Shown one piece after another: positions 6,575-11,371 of a stretch of DNA of 11,371 bases. This stretch comes from Phycisphaeraceae bacterium (GTDB lineage: Bacteria; Planctomycetota; Phycisphaerae; Phycisphaerales; Phycisphaeraceae). Made by a program: the position numbers and the translations under genes. The stretch lies in contig JAESSU010000438.1 in NCBI GenBank assembly GCA_016763955.1, positions 1 through 11,371 on the forward strand, in the 5' to 3' direction. The notes under the pieces are model-generated. The model was not told where the DNA came from. It did not search any database and saw only the letters and a program-made list of their open reading frames with translations. The first letter of the stretch is position 1, and every line of letters begins with the position of its first letter.

Positions 6575-8410
6575 TCAATTATTTCCCACTGGAACCGAAG
6601 CGGTCTGGCCATTGCTCGCAGGTACAATATGTGTCGCAGGCGTTTGCACAGCAGGCTTAATCTCAACCACACGCTCCTGAGCTTCCATGTCCTTGCGAAT
6701 CAACTGATCTGATAGATCATTAAGGAAACTCGCAGGCCCATATCTTCGCTTCTGACCTAAAATCTCCTGACGCAACTGACGAGCTTGCGGGAAATTCGGG
6801 TCAAGCCTCAACGCCATCTCCACGAACATCATTGCCCGAGACATATCGCCTGCATCACGACTCTTCTGTGCTTGACGCACATGATCGGAAACAATTTTTG
6901 TTCGCGAAAAAGGCAGCAATCCCTGACGCGCCCCCATCTGAGCATCACGAATATTATCCTTCATCTGCTCACCATTAGCGTATGGCGAATCATCACGAAC
7001 AATCGTTGGCGTGATTAGGAAAATGGTTTCTGTTCGTGTGGTTGTATCAGCCTGATTTCGAAATGCTGCCCCGAGAAATGGGATATCGCCCATCACAGGT
7101 GTCTGTTTGCGATCTACAGTTGTTTCTTCCTGAATCAAACCGCCCAACACAACAGTATTGCCATTACGAACCAATACATTGGTAATCATGTTCTGTTTGA
7201 ATTTGTCAATGGCAGTTAGTCCATCAATTTCGCGTGGGCGCCCAGTTGACAATTCTGGCTTCAATTCGAGACGAATAAAATCGTCCTGACTCACAAAAGG
7301 GCGAACCGACAGAATCGTACCAACTTCAACTGACTCAAAAGTGAAAGTCACTTCACCTGAAGTTTGATCCTTGCTTTTTATTGCTTGCGCTAGTTCCAAC
7401 GTATCTTTCACAATCGCTCGTTGTCTATTGAGAACGAGCAATTTGGGACGCGCGACAATGGTTGTATCCGTGATTTGATCAAGCGCATGAATAAAGGCCG
7501 CAATGCCATCACGGACAAATCCAATCCGTGTACCTGTACCTGCAGCGGCAGCACCGAGCTGCGTTTGAATTGCAGTCGACGAACCGGTAATCGAACCATC
7601 AATCAATTCCGAAATCACATTGAGCGGCGAAGTCGCCTGGCCGATGGTCATATCCGCCACAGCTGTAATATCCACGCCAAAGGCATTCTCCTCGGTCAAT
7701 GTGGCCTTGAGGATCGTTGACTCAATAAGAATCTGCTCCGGTCGTTTGTCCAATTCAGCAAGGATGGCCAGTATTTCCTCTACGTTCGACTGATTGTCAC
7801 GAATAATAAGTGTTTCGGCATGAGAATAACTGTTAGCCCCGCCGTTACCAATATCGGCTTCAAAACCCTGTTCAGTCTTGGTGCTAACGGATATTTTACC
7901 GGATGCTGAAAGCAGTGGGCTAACAAAATTATTCGCCTCTTGGGCTGAGATATAGTCCAAGCGGACAATGCGGGTTGTCGGCTTCAGATTCGCTTGATCG
8001 GCTGCCTTGAGTTCTTCGGTGGTATAGACATGAATAAAGTTCCCACTCTCACGATATGAAAGTCCACGTGGTGTTAATATCCCATCGAGGACTTCATACA
8101 AGTCTGCACCATAAACTCGGCCCGAGATCGTGCCTGTCACATTAGGGCTTGCAATAATGTTGCGTTGGGATTGCAAACTCAAAAGGTTAAGTACTTGCGT
8201 GATTTCCTGATCCCGCAGATCAAGGTCAATAAGACCCGTCTGAGAAACTTGCACCGTCTGATCCGTCACAGGCTGAACTTCGGGAGTTAGCTCAAATAAG
8301 TTTTTGGCGGTATTGATACTGCTCTGTGCTTGACAGGGCATCACTGAAGTCCAACTTATAAAACCAATAAGTAAAACAGTGCTATAAATAGTACGATATA
8401 TCGACATCAT
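6575..8410 (-). CDS. pilQ: Outer-membrane secretin PilQ (GspD family)
   Basis: This protein should form the outer-membrane gated channel through which the pilus exits. Numbering from ATG at 8410 gives 611 residues: a signal peptide (hydrophobic core about 9-24, cleavage probably after A28), an N0/STN domain (about 60-130), one N1 domain (about 147-223) with a Gly/Asn-rich loop, and the secretin domain (about 228-470) with the signature TPVMGDIPFLG (437-447) and the terminal strand FLITPTIV. There is no AMIN domain before N0, unlike many PilQ proteins. Residues about 505-553 of the tail look like a TPR hairpin (spacing A...G....A......AL.LDP). The open frame extends to a TTG at 8431, but AGGAG at 8416-8420 lies downstream of it, 5 and 8 nt before ATGs at 8410 and 8407, so one of those is the start. 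GspD of a type II system is the alternative; neighbours favour T4P. Confidence 0.95.
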   Translation of the reverse strand: MMSIYRTIYSTVLLIGFISWTSVMPCQAQSSINTAKNLFELTPEVQPVTDQTVQVSQTGLIDLDLRDQEITQVLNLLSLQSQRNIIASPNVTGTISGRVYGADLYEVLDGILTPRGLSYRESGNFIHVYTTEELKAADQANLKPTTRIVRLDYISAQEANNFVSPLLSASGKISVSTKTEQGFEADIGNGGANSYSHAETLIIRDNQSNVEEILAILAELDKRPEQILIESTILKATLTEENAFGVDITAVADMTIGQATSPLNVISELIDGSITGSSTAIQTQLGAAAAGTGTRIGFVRDGIAAFIHALDQITDTTIVARPKLLVLNRQRAIVKDTLELAQAIKSKDQTSGEVTFTFESVEVGTILSVRPFVSQDDFIRLELKPELSTGRPREIDGLTAIDKFKQNMITNVLVRNGNTVVLGGLIQEETTVDRKQTPVMGDIPFLGAAFRNQADTTTRTETIFLITPTIVRDDSPYANGEQMKDNIRDAQMGARQGLLPFSRTKIVSDHVRQAQKSRDAGDMSRAMMFVEMALRLDPNFPQARQLRQEILGQKRRYGPASFLNDLSDQLIRKDMEAQERVVEIKPAVQTPATHIVPASNGQTASVPVGNN

Positions 8411-8415
8411 GTCAT

Positions 8416-8420
8416 CTCCT
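8416..8420 (-). promoter_or_regulatory. Ribosome binding site that sets the secretin start
   Basis: AGGAG on the minus strand, 5 nt before ATG 8410 and 8 nt before ATG 8407. It lies inside the longer open frame beginning at TTG 8431, which rules against that TTG as the true start. Confidence 0.75.
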
Positions 8421-8449
8421 GGAAGTCGCAAATTTCAATGCGTTCCAAT

Positions 8450-9004
8450 TCAATTCATACGCAAGCGAACCATCCGGCCGCGATATTCAAGTAGAACCTG
8501 ACGATTCTGCACTTCTTTTAGAATCAGTCCTTCTATACTTTGACCCACAACAACAATCTGGCCATTGATCACCGCACAAGGTCTTGAACCCAGTACTGTG
8601 GATTCAAGTCGAATCCGACCGACCATGCCCTTGAGTTCATTTTCAATTTTGTCGCCTTGAGGTTTTCTATCTACCGGACGTTTCTTGGGCGTTTCCACAG
8701 CTTCTGTGGGATAATCAGTGAGATCCAATGCAAACAAATCCCGCTTACTTATGTCCGGCAATTTGACGGGGACCACAGGCTTCTGGCTTGAAAGCAAAAT
8801 GCGTTTCACCGCATCAGTAGATTCAGTTAAAGAAACAGCAGCAGCTGAACTAGGTGCAGGATTAGCCACTGCGGTTCGTGGCACTTCCTTGAGAATCAAA
8901 CGCCCCCAAAGCAAAAGCATCACGCAAAATAAACCCACAATCAATGCGAGCTTTTTTTTGTCCTGCAACAATAATTGCTTTTGTTGTTTAAACCATAAAT
9001 TCAT
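8450..9004 (-). CDS. PilP/GspC-like bitopic protein linking the inner membrane to the secretin
   Basis: A 184-residue protein with a short cytoplasmic end rich in Lys and Gln, one membrane helix (about 19-36), a Pro/Ala/Ser-rich linker (about 40-120) and a C-terminal beta-rich domain (about 122-184). That domain has the pattern AVINGQIVVVGQSIEG followed by VLLEYRGRMVRL, resembling the PilP and GspC homology region that binds secretin N domains. It occupies the exact place of pilP between pilO and pilQ. Classical PilP is a lipoprotein; this one has no lipobox and is anchored by a helix, like GspC. The frame is open to a TTG at 9010, but GGAGG at 9014-9018 has a good 9 nt spacing to ATG 9004 and only 3 nt to the TTG. 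This leaves 2 nt after the pilO stop. The family call rests on domain shape and position, since sequence similarity is weak. Confidence 0.78.
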   Translation of the reverse strand: MNLWFKQQKQLLLQDKKKLALIVGLFCVMLLLWGRLILKEVPRTAVANPAPSSAAAVSLTESTDAVKRILLSSQKPVVPVKLPDISKRDLFALDLTDYPTEAVETPKKRPVDRKPQGDKIENELKGMVGRIRLESTVLGSRPCAVINGQIVVVGQSIEGLILKEVQNRQVLLEYRGRMVRLRMN

Positions 9005-9006
9005 AA

Positions 9007-9549
9007 TCAACGACCTCCACTAGGTGCAAAGAACACCATTAAACGAAGATCGACCCAAATGAGTTTATCCTTGCCCTGCGGATTACGCTTCATGCTCAAA
9101 CGGTTCACAAAAATGGGATAATTCATCTGTTCCATGTATCGCAGAAAAACATCTACCTGTTTATATTTCCCTCGGAAACTAAGCGACAAAGGGATCGCAA
9201 CATAATCAGCATGCAACACCGGTCTTTGTGTCTGTGTCGTTTGGTTTTCAATCCCAAGACGACGAAGCTCTGCACTGAATTTGCGAAGCAAAACAGAAAG
9301 CTCATTTTGAGAAACCAACTGCTTGTCCAAATTTTCAATACTGCGAGCCATCTCCTGGACTTTTGTATTCAAATCCAAAAGTGGAGCTGCTTTGACAAGT
9401 TCCGTGTCCAACTCAGCACTGACCGATGTCAGTTGCACCTTCGCTGCGGTGATCCGTTTGTGATGCGGGAACCAGATCACCAAACAGAAAACCACTGTGA
9501 TCACAAAGCCTGCTATGGCAGTTGTCAGGATGTCTTTTTTAATTGACAT
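9007..9549 (-). CDS. pilO: Type IV pilus inner-membrane alignment protein PilO
   Basis: A 180-residue bitopic protein with a short cytoplasmic N-terminus, one membrane helix (about 8-28), a probable coiled coil (about 36-95) and a C-terminal alpha/beta domain (about 104-175) in the ferredoxin-like arrangement of PilO. Recognisable PilO features are the YVAIPLSLSFRGKY strand (116-129) followed by the helix of FLRYMEQM and a closing strand (WVDLRLMVFF, 165-174). PilO pairs with PilN and connects the PilM platform to PilP and the secretin. The start is taken at ATG 9549 because GGAGG at 9556-9560 lies 6 nt before it. A TTG at 9555 is immediately next to that site and cannot be used well. This start overlaps the end of pilN by 11 bp. 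Sequence identity to PilO is not obvious in the coiled coil, but topology, size and gene order agree. Confidence 0.88.
   Translation of the reverse strand: MSIKKDILTTAIAGFVITVVFCLVIWFPHHKRITAAKVQLTSVSAELDTELVKAAPLLDLNTKVQEMARSIENLDKQLVSQNELSVLLRKFSAELRRLGIENQTTQTQRPVLHADYVAIPLSLSFRGKYKQVDVFLRYMEQMNYPIFVNRLSMKRNPQGKDKLIWVDLRLMVFFAPSGGR
9014..9018 (-). promoter_or_regulatory. Ribosome binding site of the PilP-like gene, inside the end of pilO
   Basis: GGAGG on the minus strand, 9 nt before ATG 9004 and inside the last codons of pilO. It favours ATG over the upstream TTG at 9010 and implies coupled translation. Confidence 0.7.
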
Positions 9550-10252
9550 GAGCAACCTCCTTAGCAGAACTATTTTGAGACCGGATTTTTAGTGTGAGTT
9601 GATTCTCGTAAATACAATCCATGGACATTTCCATTTCCAATCGGAATTCACGTGCCGTAACGTTGGCAATTTTTGCTGTCTTGGAATAATTCATTTTCAC
9701 ATTTTGAAAAACGGTACTTGCAGACAACGCGCCCACCAGATTCGCCACATCCACATCCGTTGGACTTAGGCCCAACATTTGAATCTTCATGACCTTGGGC
9801 ACATACCTAATGGCAGCTTTCTTCTTTGATTTTTTCACCTTCTTAGCCGAACTCTTTTTCTTCAGTGAAGACAAATCAAGTTTAGGCGCATCAGCTGAAA
9901 ATTGGATCTCCGTTAATGCCATCTGCGGGGGTAATATTTCAGCGATAACGGCCAATAATGCTGATGGATTTAGCGGCATGACTAGCCCTTGATTCACAGC
10001 GAGTTTGAGTTTAAGTTCCCGCGGTTGTTGCGAGAGCTTAGCCACTTCCACACTACGAATTTTCGCAGCAACTAATTCGTCTTGTTTCTGAGCCGCTAGA
10101 TTTCGAACCGTCGAAACTTGCCCGGCTTGCCCGGCAAAAAGTGCGATCGCAATCAGAACCATCCCACCGAGAATGGACACTTCACGAAACAAACGTTGCT
10201 TACGTTTTTGTGCTTCTAAAAAAGATTGGGGCAGGAAATTAATTTCGTTCAT
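9539..10252 (-). CDS. pilN: Type IV pilus inner-membrane alignment protein PilN
   Basis: A 237-residue bitopic protein. The cytoplasmic N-terminus begins MNEINFLP, matching the conserved PilN motif (INLLP type) that inserts into a groove of PilM. A membrane helix (about 26-42) is followed by a helical, probably coiled-coil region (about 45-85) and a periplasmic alpha/beta domain (about 95-225). That domain is interrupted at about 128-150 by a lysine-rich segment with ten Lys within residues 131-145, not a normal PilN feature. The ATG at 10252 overlaps the pilM stop in the classic ATGA arrangement (10249-10252). Its ribosome binding site is G-rich but not clear (AGG with about 5 nt spacing), so translation may depend on coupling to pilM. 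The gene overlaps pilO by 11 bp at its other end. Confidence 0.9.
   Translation of the reverse strand: MNEINFLPQSFLEAQKRKQRLFREVSILGGMVLIAIALFAGQAGQVSTVRNLAAQKQDELVAAKIRSVEVAKLSQQPRELKLKLAVNQGLVMPLNPSALLAVIAEILPPQMALTEIQFSADAPKLDLSSLKKKSSAKKVKKSKKKAAIRYVPKVMKIQMLGLSPTDVDVANLVGALSASTVFQNVKMNYSKTAKIANVTAREFRLEMEMSMDCIYENQLTLKIRSQNSSAKEVAHVN
9556..9560 (-). promoter_or_regulatory. Ribosome binding site that sets the pilO start
   Basis: GGAGG within the last codons of pilN, 6 nt before ATG 9549. The candidate TTG at 9555 directly adjoins it, so the ATG is the likely start. Confidence 0.7.
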
Positions 10253-11352
10253 GCTGCCTGCCCCCCTTGGATCGAATGACTCGGTAAACGCATGGCTAAG
10301 CCACTGGCCAAAATGCTATCGTGTTGTAAATTTTGATTGTTAAGCATCGGTGCGACATTTAAAATCATGCCCGAGCTTTCCTGAATCATTCGCAGAAACA
10401 TTGGTTCACGGCTCATCCCTCCGGTGACACATGCATGTTCAGGACGATGACCCCGGAAGGTCACGCCATAATAGCGCAAACACAAATTCAGCTCACGGGT
10501 CAATTCATCTGCCACCAAACGCATCGATTCATTAAGTGTTCGCAAAAGTGTTGCGTCACCGGGCTTCATATCTGAGACACCATCGTCTGTGTCGATTTTA
10601 TTTCCATCCTCTGGCAACTTGATCCGAGACTGATCAATATCAGCGACGCTCATGTCCAACTTGCCTGCAAGGTCTTGATTAATCTGTCGCCCTGCGGATT
10701 CGATCTGTTTATAAAACAACACACGACCGTGATGACAAATCAAAATCTTACTCGTGTCATAGCCAAGGTCCAGCACGACGATGGCCTGATCGCTTTCCTC
10801 GCCGGATTGATGGTAGTTGGCCCACCGTGCCAAAGCACTGGGTGCTGATTCCACTGCAAGGGGAGTCAGATTACATTCTGTAAGTAACGCAACATGTTCA
10901 CTGATATTCTTTTTGGTCACAGCAAGTAAAATGATTTCCTGCTTGTTTTCATCACCTTGCCGAACTTCTCCGACATTGTGATATTGCAATTGCACATCAT
11001 CGGGTGACAGGTGCAAACGATCTGCTGCTTCCCATGCCACGGCTGCTTTGAGTTCATTGGCTGGCATCACCGGGATACGAATATTTTTGTAGATCACCTG
11101 ATTTGCTGGAATGGAGGTCACCACGCGGTTGCCTTTGAAATTTCCTTCTGCCATGCCTAGATGAATCGCTTCTGCGACACATTTTTCGCGCACCGGGCCA
11201 TGCTCTGGCAAGCCTAGATCCAATGCTTGCTCCGAGCTAGCTGCAACCCCTACTTCACTACCGCACTGCTCGAGTTGGACCAATCGCACAGCATAGGCAC
11301 CGATGTCGATGCCAATGGGGTACTTACTGGTTTTAGTCAGATGCTTAAACAC
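10249..11352 (-). CDS. pilM: Type IV pilus assembly protein PilM (actin-like ATPase)
   Basis: A 367-residue cytoplasmic actin/FtsA-fold protein that binds the PilN tail and forms the inner platform near the pilus motors. The nucleotide-binding elements are visible: phosphate 1 GIDIGAYAVRLVQL (14-27), phosphate 2 VVLDLGYDTSKILI (192-205) and the adenosine motif CVTGGMSRE (308-316). The SIPANQVIYKNIRIP segment (80-94) and the EAADRLHLSPDDVQLQY segment (108-124) are PilM-like. Length is close to the usual 350 or so. The start is GTG at 11352, preceded by AGGAG at 11359-11363 with 6 nt spacing. It is the first gene of the visible cluster; only 19 bp of upstream sequence are shown, too little to tell whether the promoter lies here or further upstream. 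An acidic, Asp-rich stretch at about 247-266 (DGNKIDTDDGVSDMKPGD) may be a flexible surface insertion. Confidence 0.95.
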   Translation of the reverse strand: MFKHLTKTSKYPIGIDIGAYAVRLVQLEQCGSEVGVAASSEQALDLGLPEHGPVREKCVAEAIHLGMAEGNFKGNRVVTSIPANQVIYKNIRIPVMPANELKAAVAWEAADRLHLSPDDVQLQYHNVGEVRQGDENKQEIILLAVTKKNISEHVALLTECNLTPLAVESAPSALARWANYHQSGEESDQAIVVLDLGYDTSKILICHHGRVLFYKQIESAGRQINQDLAGKLDMSVADIDQSRIKLPEDGNKIDTDDGVSDMKPGDATLLRTLNESMRLVADELTRELNLCLRYYGVTFRGHRPEHACVTGGMSREPMFLRMIQESSGMILNVAPMLNNQNLQHDSILASGLAMRLPSHSIQGGQAA

Positions 11353-11358
11353 GTCCGT

Positions 11359-11363
11359 CTCCT
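11359..11363 (-). promoter_or_regulatory. Ribosome binding site of pilM supporting a GTG start
   Basis: AGGAG on the minus strand, 6 nt before GTG 11352, supporting that non-ATG start for pilM. Confidence 0.7.
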
Positions 11364-11371
11364 ATCGCTAA

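Noticed and set aside
9211..9546. Open frame of 111 codons on the plus strand
   Set aside because: Antisense to pilO; its translation is rich in Cys, His and Gln without pattern, as is usual for shadow frames.
6575..11352. Type II secretion system instead of a pilus
   Set aside because: The GspC-like and AMIN-less features point that way, but separate PilM and PilN with the INFLP motif, in pilMNOPQ order, fit a type IV pilus better. Pilin and PilC genes outside the window would decide.
1..11371. Mobile element, CRISPR array, tRNA or rRNA
   Set aside because: No transposase or integrase, no regularly spaced repeats and no RNA-gene signature seen; nearly all bases belong to one co-directional set of genes.

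Overview
All eleven recognisable genes lie on the minus strand, so the region reads from the right edge (about 11,350) to the left edge. It encodes the inner-membrane, periplasmic and outer-membrane core of a type IV pilus (T4P) machine, then a four-gene sensory and signalling cassette, then the start of a pilus extension ATPase that runs off the left edge. The organism must be diderm, because there is an outer-membrane secretin and a TPR lipoprotein. Base composition looks close to balanced. The style of the proteins (a PilN opening with an INFLP motif, a split HD-GYP system, a stand-alone STAS protein) recalls Planctomycetota, perhaps Phycisphaerae. That taxonomic guess comes from memory of similar proteins and is weak.

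Right block (11,352 to 5,318): pilM (actin-like), pilN, pilO, a PilP/GspC-like bitopic protein, the secretin pilQ and a TPR lipoprotein. The first four genes overlap or sit within 2 bp of each other, and the order matches the classic pilMNOPQ operon. PilM would sit on the cytoplasmic INFLP tail of PilN. PilN and PilO would form the membrane alignment pair, and the PilP-like protein would connect this pair to the secretin. The TPR lipoprotein is placed where a pilotin or secretin-assembly factor would be expected. The secretin lacks an AMIN domain and carries a TPR-like motif in its C-terminal tail.

Middle block (5,275 to 1,346): a membrane PAS histidine kinase, a single-domain response regulator, a GAF/HD-GYP protein with all recognisable c-di-GMP phosphodiesterase residues, and a small STAS protein of the anti-anti-sigma type. 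The regulator and the HD-GYP gene overlap by 4 bp (GTGA), and the STAS ribosome binding site overlaps the HD-GYP stop codon.

Left block (1,316 to 1): 438 complete codons of a PilB/GspE-family ATPase. It has an N-terminal MshEN-type domain, the family that can bind c-di-GMP, and the motor motifs (Walker A, Asp box, Walker B, His box). The C-terminus is outside the window.

The main idea is that a kinase, a receiver, a c-di-GMP hydrolase and a STAS switch protein are inserted between the pilus alignment genes and a pilus motor that itself has a possible c-di-GMP sensor domain. This suggests a local signalling circuit controlling pilus extension. No pilin, PilC or PilT gene is present. I saw no RNA gene, mobile element, CRISPR array or convincing terminator. 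Gaps between genes are at most about 50 bp, so there is no long non-coding stretch.
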